58,286 nucleotides of DNA from Brevibacillus reuszeri (lineage in GTDB: Bacteria; Bacillota; Bacilli; Brevibacillales; Brevibacillaceae): assembly GCF_001187725.1 (NCBI RefSeq), contig NZ_LGIQ01000007.1, positions 849,076 to 907,361 on the forward strand. Direction: 5' to 3'. The position numbers and the translations under genes were made by a program. Of the stretch, positions 17,497 through 26,405 are shown piece after piece (the first letter of the stretch is position 1; each line of letters begins with the position of its first letter). Under the pieces are notes generated by a model. It ran no database searches and had not been told where the DNA came from. It was given only the letters and a program-made list of their open reading frames with translations.

Positions 17497-18581
17497 GACA
17501 GCTTGATATTACATATCGATTCTTGTCCCCTACAGGTAAGGCTGCAAAGATTCTAAGCAATTATATAGACGAAGAAGCAACAACCATACATAGAGCTATT
17601 GGCCTTAATTTAAAGGGTGAGATAACTGAGGAATTTGTGATTGTGGATGAGGCTAGTATGCTGGGTGTAGTGTTGGCTAGTCGACTGCTGAGGAATTGTA
17701 CGCATCCAAATGTCAGGATATTGTTTGTTGGAGATCCATTTCAACTACCCTCTGTAGACGCTGGGTGCTTATTACATGACATCATTAGCAGCAAGCAGAT
17801 ACCAGTTACTGAATTGAATCAAGTATTTCGTCAGGAGGAAGGTGGTATCTTAGATATTGCCACTAAAATTCGTGAAGGAACACAATTCATTGAAAGTGAT
17901 TTTACAGGACATGTCCTTTTTGGTTCTGACTTAGATTTCTACTCTGTGCCACAAGAAAAGATGGTTGGGGGATATAGGTACGGTTTCAATAAGCAGCTAG
18001 AGAAATATAATCCAGATGATATAATGGTACTCTCCTCAACAAAGAAGGGGGGCCTTGGAACGATATCTATAAACAATGTACTACAAGAAGTAGTGAATCC
18101 TAAATGTGAAAGTAAGAATGAACATGAATATGGTACAGGGATATTCTATCGAGTAGGAGACAGCATCATCAACACTAAGAATTTATATGATACAGAAACT
18201 GTTGATGGAGAGAAGACGAATGTTGTTAATGGAGATTTAGGTAAAATTATAGAGATAGATTCAGAAAATAATAAAATGGTTATTGATTATGGATTTGCCA
18301 AGGTTCCTATTGGATTCAATGACTTAGATACCATATTGCACTCTTATTGCATTACAATTCATAAAAGTCAAGGAAGTGCTGCCAATGCTGTAGTAGTGGT
18401 ATTTGACAAGTCACACACATATCAATTGAATGCTAATCTAATTTATACTGCTATCACACGAGCAAGAGAGCATGTGTTTATGTTATGTCAGGCCAATGTG
18501 ATCAACAGAGCAGTTAAGAAGGTAGCAAATATGCAACGAAATACATTCTTATGGGAGCTGCTAGTATCTCAAAATGCGTGA
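17469..18581 (+). CDS. recD2: RecD2-like helicase, C-terminal fragment (disrupted)
   Basis: Remainder of the helicase in another frame: motif Ia SPTGKAAK, Walker B IVDEASM, motif III VGDPFQLP, FRQEEGG, motif V/VI TIHKSQGS and YTAITRAREH. These are complete and undamaged. It has no ribosome binding site of its own at 17469 and lacks a P-loop, so with the upstream fragment it forms one inactivated gene (16423-18581). The two parts overlap by 28 bp. Confidence 0.78.
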   Translation: MQRLLINLLRQLDITYRFLSPTGKAAKILSNYIDEEATTIHRAIGLNLKGEITEEFVIVDEASMLGVVLASRLLRNCTHPNVRILFVGDPFQLPSVDAGCLLHDIISSKQIPVTELNQVFRQEEGGILDIATKIREGTQFIESDFTGHVLFGSDLDFYSVPQEKMVGGYRYGFNKQLEKYNPDDIMVLSSTKKGGLGTISINNVLQEVVNPKCESKNEHEYGTGIFYRVGDSIINTKNLYDTETVDGEKTNVVNGDLGKIIEIDSENNKMVIDYGFAKVPIGFNDLDTILHSYCITIHKSQGSAANAVVVVFDKSHTYQLNANLIYTAITRAREHVFMLCQANVINRAVKKVANMQRNTFLWELLVSQNA

Positions 18582-18586
18582 TATAC

Positions 18587-18618
18587 AATATACTACCCCA
18601 AACGGGTAGTATATTTTC
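18587..18618 (+). terminator. Intrinsic terminator after helicase
   Basis: AATATACTACCC (18587-18598) pairs perfectly with GGGTAGTATATT (18604-18615), 12 bp with a CAAAC loop and a short T-rich tail. Six bases after the helicase stop. Confidence 0.8.
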
Positions 18619-18770
18619 AATTTAATAAAAATCACTACCCGAAAGGGGTTCAAAGTTGGACGACATAATAATTAAGAAATTAGTATAAATTAAATAAAAA
18701 ATAATGACCATATCTATTTAGTCGCGCAATGCGCTCCTTTTGGGAAAATTACATCATGAGGTGGTGAGAA

Positions 18771-19499
18771 ATGTCTGAATATAATACTGGTGATGATACA
18801 TATCATGATGGGAAATTCATCTTGCTTAATAACAAGTACTACACAGAGAGCGATCCTCAACAGTTAACACCAAAAGAATTGCATACATTGATTATCTTGA
18901 AGATATTCACCTCCCAGTTTAAAGGTGTGAATGTCACCACTTATAATCTGATGGGGCATTTACTCCCGTTTACCAATGTATCAGAGAAGAAAAAGAACGC
19001 TGCTGTTGCAAAAGAACTCATGCAGAGCTTAAAGGTTAAAGGAATTATTGAATATGATGATCCAAAGGATTCGAATGAGCCAATTACTGTTACAATTGAA
19101 CCAGTAAAATACGTGGAAGGCGATGACAGAACGAGTTTTCAACCTGTACCTGAATTTATTTTGGATAGAACAAATGATCCAGATGAAATTTATGTATTGA
19201 TCGCCATTCACAATGTTGCCAAGATGTGTGAAAAAGGAGAATATGCTAAACCATTCTTCAGGAATAAGAAGAACTGGGGAGCATTACTAGGTAAAGGGAA
19301 TACGACTGCTGAGAAGATAGTTAATAGTATGTGTGTCAAAGGGATTCTGTTTTATTATGAAAATGACGTACACTACGACCAGAACAGAAGTAAATTTGAA
19401 CAAGGTCATGGAAAGTACTATCTGTTTCCGCAAGAGAAAGAAGAAGCGCGAATTAGATTAAGAGATGAAAAGAGAAGATTGAATAGGAAAGTTGACTAA
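18771..19499 (+). CDS. Probable winged-helix DNA-binding protein
   Basis: 242 aa with strong GAGGTGGTGAG site. The first ~100 residues (LTPKELHTLIILKIFTSQF ... NAAVAKELMQSLKVKGIIEY) have a winged-helix pattern like plasmid and phage replication initiators or DnaD-type proteins; a second similar module spans ~140-200 (WGALLGKGNTTAEKIVNSM). The tail is very basic (RIRLRDEKRRLNRK). Next to the origin-like region at 20-21 kb a replication role is attractive, but no family was recognised. Confidence 0.55.
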   Translation: MSEYNTGDDTYHDGKFILLNNKYYTESDPQQLTPKELHTLIILKIFTSQFKGVNVTTYNLMGHLLPFTNVSEKKKNAAVAKELMQSLKVKGIIEYDDPKDSNEPITVTIEPVKYVEGDDRTSFQPVPEFILDRTNDPDEIYVLIAIHNVAKMCEKGEYAKPFFRNKKNWGALLGKGNTTAEKIVNSMCVKGILFYYENDVHYDQNRSKFEQGHGKYYLFPQEKEEARIRLRDEKRRLNRKVD

Positions 19500-19528
19500 G
19501 GCTGCTCAAATGGCCTCATATAAAATAT

Positions 19529-19571
19529 AAGAAGCTCAGGTAAATAGATAGCATACCTGAGCTTCTTTTTT
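19529..19571 (+). terminator. Intrinsic terminator between convergent genes
   Basis: AAGAAGCTCAGGTA (19529-19542) with TACCTGAGCTTCTT (19554-19567), a 14-bp perfect stem followed by TTTT. Serves the rightward 18771 gene and, less well, the leftward 19596 gene. Confidence 0.9.
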
Positions 19572-19595
19572 GTGTTGTTTATATAAATATATTAG

Positions 19596-20039
19596 CTAAA
19601 CTTTCTGCTGAGTTTTCCACTCCACAACACTCTCCAATATTATGAACGAGAAGTATGCTACAGGCCAAGTAACAGGAAGTAAACTGAAAGCATAGATTGG
19701 TGCATATTGAAAATATCCCATAATATTAACGTTTTGATATCCAAATTTATAAGATGCCACTAATGAAGCACCTATAGATCCTGCATAGAGAAGAATCAAA
19801 AGTGCAGTGAAAGCTGCCATAATCGAACGCTTCTTTGTGTTTAAGGCTGTAATTCTGACAGCTAAAATGCTGTAGATAATGATAAATGGGATAAAACTAG
19901 TGAGAAAAAACCAGATAGGTATATTTGGGTCCCATCCTCCAATCACAAAAATGATTGCAAAACTTGAAACAACACTCAAAATTACTGATAGGAATAGTCC
20001 ACAAATACCGCCAATAAGATACAATTTACCCTTTTCCAT
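19596..20039 (-). CDS. Four-helix membrane protein
   Basis: 147 aa with about four hydrophobic segments (residues ~7-30, 35-58, 70-92 and 108-138) and a lysine-rich loop in the middle. Start taken at MEKGKLYL behind AGGGG; the longer frame to 20063 adds residues without a site. It is the only leftward gene between 15 and 29 kb. Function not recognised. Confidence 0.65.
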   Translation of the reverse strand: MEKGKLYLIGGICGLFLSVILSVVSSFAIIFVIGGWDPNIPIWFFLTSFIPFIIIYSILAVRITALNTKKRSIMAAFTALLILLYAGSIGASLVASYKFGYQNVNIMGYFQYAPIYAFSLLPVTWPVAYFSFIILESVVEWKTQQKV

Positions 20040-20063
20040 TCGCTGATTCCCCTTAAAGAGCAC

Positions 20064-21099
20064 TATTCTAAAATGTAAAAAGGAGCTCTATGTATTACCA
20101 TAAAATGTATGGAATGAAAAGACAATAGGTATTTATGGGGAGATAAAACGTCCACACGATAAGCACTCATCGTGTGCGATTATCTGTATATCGATAGATC
20201 TTATGTGAGACAAGGGATTCTAGGACTTTTTGATGTAAAATGCACCCCCTTGGTTGAGTGAAATTGAGTGTGTATCGTGAAAAGGTAGATATATCAAGGG
20301 TTTTTGGGTGATTTATAGGAGAGTAGAGGGATAATGGTGAAATTTGAGGTGAGAGAAAGTGTTGGCGTATAAGGGTTTTACGATTGAGATGACGATAGCG
20401 TGTGAAGTGAAAGTGAAATATGTTTTTAGTTATAGTTAAAATTTTATTGGAGTCGGAGAGATTTGAAAATAGTAGGGGAATAGGGTAAAAGTGAAAAATA
20501 ACCTTGGTGTGTGGATGGATGTGCTAAGCTAACTTTTAGTAAGTTACACTCCTTTTAGAATGTAAAATATCCCCCCCACCCCTTGTTATATAAGGCTTAC
20601 AACAGGTGGCTATAACCTTACTTATATTTAGTTATAGTTATCTGCACATTTATTTTAACTTATTGGACACTATATAAACAAACTAGCAATCATTCTATCA
20701 TCATGATCCACTGTTCATTTAAAAATTTTCAAATGGTGAGCAGCCATTCACTCAACTAGTTAGCGTCCTAACAATCGTCGGGGTAACAGGTTGAGCCTAG
20801 TCGAAGTGATTAAATAGTTATTATCTATACCATATCAACATCCGATAGAAATTACCTATTATAACTTTGCATGATTGCTTCACTTGACTCATTCATTGTA
20901 CGCATCACTAATCAATTCATATCTAACAATGAATAACGAGTCTAATCAGCTTGCCTTTTGTTCTCATAACTGAATATCTAATAGGCACATGTCATCATTC
21001 ATTCAATCTCACATGTATATTAAATAAAAATAAACTATACAATGATCAATATCCATGTTATAATTTATATAACAAGCAATCAAAGGGAGCGGACACATA
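20064..21099. other. Gene-free kilobase with GC-skew switch; candidate replication origin
   Basis: No credible gene on either strand. Composition changes abruptly near the C-run at 20570-20580: 20281-20400 has 42 G and 5 C on the plus strand, whereas 20881-20940 has 6 G and 14 C. Inverted repeats include CACACGAT 20153-20160 with ATCGTGTG 20169-20176 and TAACTT/AAGTTA at 20530-20546. TTAGTTATAGTTA recurs (about 20423 and 20627), and the right part repeats ATTCATT-like words. Such a switch is typical of replication origins or of abutting divergent transcripts. No consensus DnaA box was found. Confidence 0.5.
21056..21064 (+). promoter_or_regulatory. Extended -10 promoter
   Basis: TGTTATAAT 36 bp before the 21100 start; no recognisable -35. 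Probable extended -10 promoter for the rightward operon. Confidence 0.55.
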
Positions 21100-21975
21100 A
21101 TGAAAAAGTACACTCATATCCAATTCAAACAAGATGAGCATAAACCATATCAAGTTAACATCATTGCAGAAGTAGAAGAGAATGGATGGTTCTATACTGA
21201 CATTATCGGTCGCTTCAGTTTCTATGATATGTCTGGTAATATCATACTGGAAAATGGAACACGTAAACATTACAAACGTTTTTCTGCTATGATGAATCTG
21301 GTTTATACTCTGGATCAATGTGCTATGATGGATAGTAATCTGATTGAGACAGTAAAGGGGGAAGCTAAACAACTCAAACAGGAGCGACTAATGGAAGTAG
21401 TATCTGAACAACAAGAAGAGTCTACAACTAATACAATTGAAACTAAAATTAACACTACAGACGAAGTGAATGAAAATACAACCTATACAGCTTTCAACCG
21501 TTCATTCTCGTCCTACGATGAAGCATATAACTTCTGCACATCATGTGACTTTGATCCATCTATCATACAACAGGAGGGACTTACAACAGTCATTCCAGTG
21601 GATTTACAATACTTCTCATCATCAACAGAACAAGCAATGGAAGAGGACAATATAAAGATAGATCAACAAGAAATACCATCTATATTATATTTCAATACAT
21701 ACAATCCAGAACAACTAACTCACACTCAATGGCAACAGGATATAAGCAAGCATACAGCCAAATACAATGAACTATCTAACAATGAAATACTATCACACGA
21801 TGAGTTTCAATCCTTAATAGATAACAACTATAGGTTCTGGGTGAAGGTGGTAAATAAAAATCCGTACTATCACAAAGACTCATATTTAATTGAACTATTC
21901 TTGTCATATATCAATAAGCAGATTACATTTTACATTGAGAGAAATACATATAAACAAATATCTATTAATAACTAA
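21100..21975 (+). CDS. Hypothetical phage protein, 291 aa
   Basis: Good AAAGGGAG site. Residues 1-100 look like a compact alpha/beta domain (QVNIIAEVEENGWFYTDIIG), 100-130 are a low-complexity Glu/Thr linker, and the rest is helical with many Gln/Asn. The plus strand here is unusually C-rich and G-poor compared with genes after 30 kb. Function not recognised. Confidence 0.6.
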   Translation: MKKYTHIQFKQDEHKPYQVNIIAEVEENGWFYTDIIGRFSFYDMSGNIILENGTRKHYKRFSAMMNLVYTLDQCAMMDSNLIETVKGEAKQLKQERLMEVVSEQQEESTTNTIETKINTTDEVNENTTYTAFNRSFSSYDEAYNFCTSCDFDPSIIQQEGLTTVIPVDLQYFSSSTEQAMEEDNIKIDQQEIPSILYFNTYNPEQLTHTQWQQDISKHTAKYNELSNNEILSHDEFQSLIDNNYRFWVKVVNKNPYYHKDSYLIELFLSYINKQITFYIERNTYKQISINN

Positions 21976-22036
21976 AATTAAACTACACAACAAACCGAAA
22001 TAATGTTATAATATTCATATAGAAAGGAGGTGACCA

Positions 22037-22210
22037 ATGGACGCACAAACTTTCTATATCATCAGTACAATCTCTGTTATCCTAATAGGATATAAGACAG
22101 TGCTGGAGATCGAAAAACTGCTACATGAGAGAAAGAAACGAAAGGAGGAAGAGAAGAACAGTAAAAAGACTCAGAAGCACCAACGTCCCACCAAGACAAG
22201 GAAGCGCTAA
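22037..22210 (+). CDS. Single-pass membrane protein with basic tail
   Basis: 57 aa, AAAGGAGGTG site. One N-terminal transmembrane helix (TFYIISTISVILIGY) and a ~35-residue tail dense in Lys/Arg, suitable for contacting nucleic acid or acidic phospholipids at the membrane. Holin-like size, but holins usually have shorter charged tails. First of three consecutive tiny membrane genes. Confidence 0.65.
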   Translation: MDAQTFYIISTISVILIGYKTVLEIEKLLHERKKRKEEEKNSKKTQKHQRPTKTRKR

Positions 22211-22316
22211 CTGAGTCCACTAATTACATAGGGAAGGTGGTAAAGCCTTCCCTTCTTTTATAAAGTATATCATAGAACATAACATATTATTCATTTTATG
22301 AAAAGAGGTGTACAAT

Positions 22317-22487
22317 TTGAAAATTAACCTTGATGCGACATTCAACACATTAACAATCATATACATTCTTGTTCGCTTCTCTGCTGAAGCAACACCATCA
22401 TGGATATGGATTAGTGATGCAGCATTTATTATCGTGGCTGTTCTAAGTATTATTAAACAGGTATTACAATATAAGAAGCAATCATGA
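22317..22487 (+). CDS. Small two-helix membrane protein
   Basis: 56 aa, TTG start behind AGAGGTG. Two hydrophobic segments (LTIIYILVRF; WIWISDAAFIIVAVLSII) and a short basic C-terminus. Function unknown. Confidence 0.6.
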   Translation: MKINLDATFNTLTIIYILVRFSAEATPSWIWISDAAFIIVAVLSIIKQVLQYKKQS

Positions 22488-22512
22488 TATGAGTTAGAAA
22501 GGAGAATGTCAC

Positions 22513-22671
22513 ATGGGCACTAAACTAACTTATCTATTCCTCATCATTGTAGCTTCATCAATCCTCTTCAATCTATTCACTCTAACTGGCCTGTTTATTA
22601 AAGCGATAATAGCAATCAGTATTCTAACAATCATCATTTCTGTAATTGGTTTCTTCAGACATGGGAAGTAG
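22513..22671 (+). CDS. Small two-helix membrane protein
   Basis: 52 aa, AAAGGAG site. Almost entirely two hydrophobic helices with a short HGK tail. Third in a row of such genes; it ends 10 bp before the helicase gene, so it is probably in one operon with it. Confidence 0.65.
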   Translation: MGTKLTYLFLIIVASSILFNLFTLTGLFIKAIIAISILTIIISVIGFFRHGK

Positions 22672-22681
22672 GAGGGATTAA

Positions 22682-23725
22682 ATGCAATCACCTAAAATCA
22701 AAGTGGTCGATTCGATCATGGGAAGCGGGAAGACTTCAGCAGCTATTAATCTATTGAGTCAGGATACAGACCACAATTACATATTCATCACACCTTATTT
22801 ATCAGAGGTTGAACGTATTAAATCACAGTGTAACTCAAAGAGATTCCATGAGCCTAAATATAAAACTGTTGATGGAGAGTTTCAAAATAAGTTTGATTCA
22901 CTTCATAAACTACTAGCAGAAAAGAAAAACATTGTATCTACTCACGCATTGTTCCAGCGTTCAAATGAAGAAACAAGAGAATTAATTAAGTCAGGCAATT
23001 ACGTCTTGATACTAGATGAGGTAATGAATGTAATCGAACAATTGGAATTAAAGACAGGTGATGTCGAAAACCTATTTAATAACTTTATCTATATAGATGA
23101 TGAAGGGTTTGTTTGCTGGAGAGAGGATCAACTACACCATGATTCACGCTATAATGATATTAAAGAAATGGCAATCAATAAATCATTGATCTATTACCGT
23201 GACACCTTTTTCATTTGGACATTTCCAGTAGATGTATTCAAATCATTTCAACAAGTGTATATTCTTACTTATCTATTCGAATCACAGATTCAAAAATGTT
23301 ATTATGATCTATACAAAGTTGAATATGAGAAATACGTTGCGATAAAGGAAAATGATCTATATACATTTAAGAAGATGGACAATAGCCATACTGATAAAGA
23401 CTTGAAAGCATTCCTTAAATCTAAAATAGCAATATATGAAGGTAACTTAAATGATATTGGCGAATTGGAAACTGCCTTGTCTAAAAGTTGGTATAGAAGT
23501 AGGAAGGAAAGCATTAAGGTATTAAAAAATAACACAGAAAATTATTTCAAAAATAAAGTTAAAGCCAAATCAGAAGAAACCATGTGGACTACCTTTAAAC
23601 ACTTCAAAGACAAGGTGAAAGGAAGAGGTTATTCTAAGGGATTCGTGTCATGTAACGCACGAGCCACGAATGAATTTAAAGAGAAGAAACATCTAGCATA
23701 TACAATACAATCAATATGTATCTAA
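22682..23725 (+). CDS. DEAD-like phage helicase, main fragment (frameshifted)
   Basis: 347 aa. P-loop MGSGKTSA (residues 13-20), motif Ia/II features FITPYLSEVERI and LILDEVMNV, and a helical middle, as in the DEAD-like helicases of Bacillus-group phages. Just after KKHLAYTI the frame is lost and it stops at 23725. The missing C-terminus continues in another frame (next entry). The break coincides with a direct 5-bp duplication, TACAATACAA at 23701-23710; removing one copy restores the frame. Confidence 0.75.
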   Translation: MQSPKIKVVDSIMGSGKTSAAINLLSQDTDHNYIFITPYLSEVERIKSQCNSKRFHEPKYKTVDGEFQNKFDSLHKLLAEKKNIVSTHALFQRSNEETRELIKSGNYVLILDEVMNVIEQLELKTGDVENLFNNFIYIDDEGFVCWREDQLHHDSRYNDIKEMAINKSLIYYRDTFFIWTFPVDVFKSFQQVYILTYLFESQIQKCYYDLYKVEYEKYVAIKENDLYTFKKMDNSHTDKDLKAFLKSKIAIYEGNLNDIGELETALSKSWYRSRKESIKVLKNNTENYFKNKVKAKSEETMWTTFKHFKDKVKGRGYSKGFVSCNARATNEFKEKKHLAYTIQSICI

Positions 23726-23910
23726 AGCCTTATGTTACTGGATTCTTTCATGATAAGGGTGTAAAGGTGAATGAAGATTTATTCGCTACCTCAGAAATGC
23801 TTCAGTGGCTATGGAGAAGTGCAATTAGAGAAGGGAGAGAAATTACTTTATACATACCGAGTAGCAGAATGAGACGATTACTGATTAATTGGTTGAATGA
23901 TATTAATTAA
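23716..23910 (+). CDS. DEAD-like phage helicase, C-terminal fragment (frameshifted)
   Basis: 64-aa frame that reads on from the main fragment: MYLKPYVTGFFHDKGVKV, then SEMLQWLWRSAIREG and LYIPSSRMRRLL. These segments are the conserved end of this helicase type (arginine-rich motif VI region). There is no ribosome binding site, so it is a severed gene end rather than a separate gene. Confidence 0.72.
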   Translation: MYLKPYVTGFFHDKGVKVNEDLFATSEMLQWLWRSAIREGREITLYIPSSRMRRLLINWLNDIN

Positions 23911-24403
23911 AATAAGTTAGTAAAACCGATTTACTAAAACTAAAAATAAACCTATATGTACCAATGGTTTAAGGCACCGTACCCTTAAAGGGGGGTATAT
24001 AAAACTTACTAAGTATAGCTATTGCACCAAAAGCAATATATCGATCATAAAACCCTTGACACTAAAGGGAAAAGTAGGTGTTGTTCCTTAGAGATGTCGA
24101 CATGAATTTAAGCTATAGGGAACTATATGTTCAACTTTTGATTCACCACAACACCATTTCAAAACGAACAACTATTTTCTACATTCAAACCTTTGTGGTC
24201 AGCCAACTTTAAACAAGGCTTGATCAGCCCATACCGCAAAGAACGCGGTATTCCTCGCCCGTCCGCATAACGCCTTAGCGTTATTCGTCCGAAATATATC
24301 TTTTCTTTATGACAGTATACAAAGCTGGTCTTTTTTATTTGAATAAAATCTACCTTTGATTGTAAATAGTGCGAATTATACACAAAAAAATACTATAAAT
24401 ATG
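23911..24403. other. Non-coding region with tandem hairpins
   Basis: No gene. Two GC-rich hairpins stand in tandem: ATACCGC 24232-24238 with GCGGTAT 24246-24252, and ATAACGC 24268-24274 with GCGTTAT 24279-24285 (CTTA loop). Neither is followed by a T-run. CGTCCG flanks the second hairpin on both sides (24261-24266 and 24287-24292). Possible site for a DNA-binding protein or remnant of a mobile sequence. Confidence 0.45.
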
Positions 24404-24432
24404 TTGTAATAATTAAAAATATATGATACAAT
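24404..24432 (+). promoter_or_regulatory. Promoter of the polyvalent-protein operon
   Basis: TTGTAA (24404-24409), 17-bp spacer, TACAAT (24427-24432). Shortly downstream is AAAGACAGTTAA, a string repeated behind the promoter at 32717, suggesting a shared regulator or leader. Confidence 0.7.
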
Positions 24433-24479
24433 AAAGACAGTTAAGAAACGCCTAATACATATTGGGGAGTGGATGAGAA

Positions 24480-26336
24480 ATGACAGCAGCAGTAATGAAG
24501 ATCAACCAAGAACTGAACGGGATTGAGGTATATTTTGATTCTAAACCTATGCAAAAAGTACTCGATACCTTGAGCGATAATGGTTTCAGATGGTCAGGAT
24601 TTAAGAAGTGTTGGTATACAAAGCAATCAGAAAAGGCCTTTCAAATTGCTAACAGCCTCACAGCAGATAATGAAAAAGCAAGCACAGAAGCAGTAAATAA
24701 CGTTATTGAAATCAAAAATAACAAATTAAGTTTGTGGGATTCAATTCAATGGACAGATATTGAAACCAACAAAAAACTGTCCACAAAGGAAATGGCAAAA
24801 GAAATCCGTACACATGTTAGAAAACGATTCCCACAATGTAAATTCTCAATCACTAGCGACTATAACAGCATTCGTTTCTATATCGTATCTTCCCCATATG
24901 AAAAAGAAAGCACATACATAGCGGCAATCAGAGAGTATTGCACCAAGCTTTTAAGCGCTTATAAGTACTGCACGAATTATGATCCATATGGAGATTATGG
25001 AAGTTGCTACAACTTTTACGGCTCTGTCTCAATTCATTGGGAATACACCCAAACAGATGTAACAGAAGCACATAAAAAAGACATGTGTGAATTCGATAGC
25101 AGTCTTGCTGACTTTGAAAGAGCTGAAGAGGAGAGAAAAGAACAAGAGTGGAAAGAGTACCAGCAACAAAGAGAATTAGAAACAATTGAATTCAACAAAC
25201 GTCAACAAGAGGAGCAAAAACAAAAGGAGTTCATTTACAATAGTGTAGACGTAATGTCTCTTGAAGGTAACGAGCAATATTTTGTTTTCGGATCAGAATT
25301 TGCTCATCTAAATAAAAATAATACAATTAATGAATGCAAAGAAGAGGTTGAACAGGGCAAGTATTCACTTGAAAACGTGAAGATTACAAAAGAAGTCCAT
25401 TTTAACAGCGAAGAAGCTTTAACATACTTTTCTGATATGCTTCTACATGATTTTGACTTTCTAAGTGGAACAGGTGGAAGTTATACAGATGACAACAGAA
25501 TCAATTCTATGACTGATTTCTATAACATGGATAACGATGAAAGGCAAACTGTAAAATGGAATTTGTATGGAGTTGCGGTATATCTCAATAACAAATTGCA
25601 ATTTGTTATTGATGCACAAGGGCATAGTTATGCTAGGTATGTAGGACTAACAGATAATGCAACAATTGAAAAGACGTTTACATATGTGCAGGTTTTAAAC
25701 GATGAAGACATCACAGAGTTAAAAGAAAAAGCTGACCAATTAGAAGATATATCAACAAGTGTTATTTCTGATTTGGATATCAAAGAGACATGGGAAAACG
25801 AAAGCTGGATAGAGTACAAAGAAGCGGTCAAAGAGAGACTGAAGCAATACAACATGAAATTAACAAAGAGAATTGTACAACAATTGGACATAGAACCTCT
25901 AAAAGTAAGCATGTATAAATTGCTACAAGAGGTGGACGGAATACAAGAGCAATTCAAAGATGCAGACATTCAACAAGGCGAAAAAATCACACTGTTTTAT
26001 GTATCTGACTTTGGATCTATGGTCACTAATAGAATGACATTTGATAGCGTAACTCCTACAACTTACGCACAATATAAAAACGCTGTGAAATTGACATTCA
26101 AACCTGAGAATAAAAGAACACTATACTATAATTTCTTCTATTCAACTTTGTTGGTGTATAAAGGTTGGCACAGTCTGCCTGATACAGTATTAAACCATGT
26201 GGAAGAAAAGAACGGCTTTAGAGTAACAACAAGCAAATTCTTATCATGCGATGACAGGCAATATGACGAGATTTTAAAACACTTTGAGCAGCAGGGAATA
26301 AAGCCAATTGTAAACACCTACAAGCCAACTTTCTAA
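24480..26336 (+). CDS. Polyvalent protein with LPD29 domain
   Basis: 618 aa. Residues ~10-60 form a small alpha/beta module (VYFDSKPMQKVLDTLSDNGF, FRWSGFKKCWYTK) found in plasmid and phage polyvalent proteins. Residues ~85-175 match the LPD29-type domain (KEIRTHVRKRFPQCKFSI ... YDPYGDYGSCYNFYGSVSI). A charged coiled coil (about 205-245) follows, then a long unassigned C-terminal part. Polyvalent proteins are thought to be delivered with element DNA to act early in the new host. Good GGGGAGTG site; the methyltransferase gene follows 69 bp later. Confidence 0.72.
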   Translation: MTAAVMKINQELNGIEVYFDSKPMQKVLDTLSDNGFRWSGFKKCWYTKQSEKAFQIANSLTADNEKASTEAVNNVIEIKNNKLSLWDSIQWTDIETNKKLSTKEMAKEIRTHVRKRFPQCKFSITSDYNSIRFYIVSSPYEKESTYIAAIREYCTKLLSAYKYCTNYDPYGDYGSCYNFYGSVSIHWEYTQTDVTEAHKKDMCEFDSSLADFERAEEERKEQEWKEYQQQRELETIEFNKRQQEEQKQKEFIYNSVDVMSLEGNEQYFVFGSEFAHLNKNNTINECKEEVEQGKYSLENVKITKEVHFNSEEALTYFSDMLLHDFDFLSGTGGSYTDDNRINSMTDFYNMDNDERQTVKWNLYGVAVYLNNKLQFVIDAQGHSYARYVGLTDNATIEKTFTYVQVLNDEDITELKEKADQLEDISTSVISDLDIKETWENESWIEYKEAVKERLKQYNMKLTKRIVQQLDIEPLKVSMYKLLQEVDGIQEQFKDADIQQGEKITLFYVSDFGSMVTNRMTFDSVTPTTYAQYKNAVKLTFKPENKRTLYYNFFYSTLLVYKGWHSLPDTVLNHVEEKNGFRVTTSKFLSCDDRQYDEILKHFEQQGIKPIVNTYKPTF

Positions 26337-26405
26337 TACGAGAGGGCAGTTTTAAAAGGTTTCTGCTTGTACAAAAAACCTTTGTACTCAATAAGGAGGT
26401 ATAAA

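Noticed and set aside
16423..18581. Programmed frameshift in the RecD2-like helicase
   Set aside because: No slippery heptamer followed by a pairing structure at the junction, and the P-loop itself is destroyed, so frameshifting would not give an active enzyme.
20331..20440. Tiny frames (12 and 16 codons) in the skewed non-coding region
   Set aside because: Short, compositionally explained by the G/A-rich strand, and unsupported by conserved features.
23911..24403. Insertion-sequence remnant suggested by paired hairpins and repeated CGTCCG
   Set aside because: No transposase fragment and no flanking target duplication could be seen.
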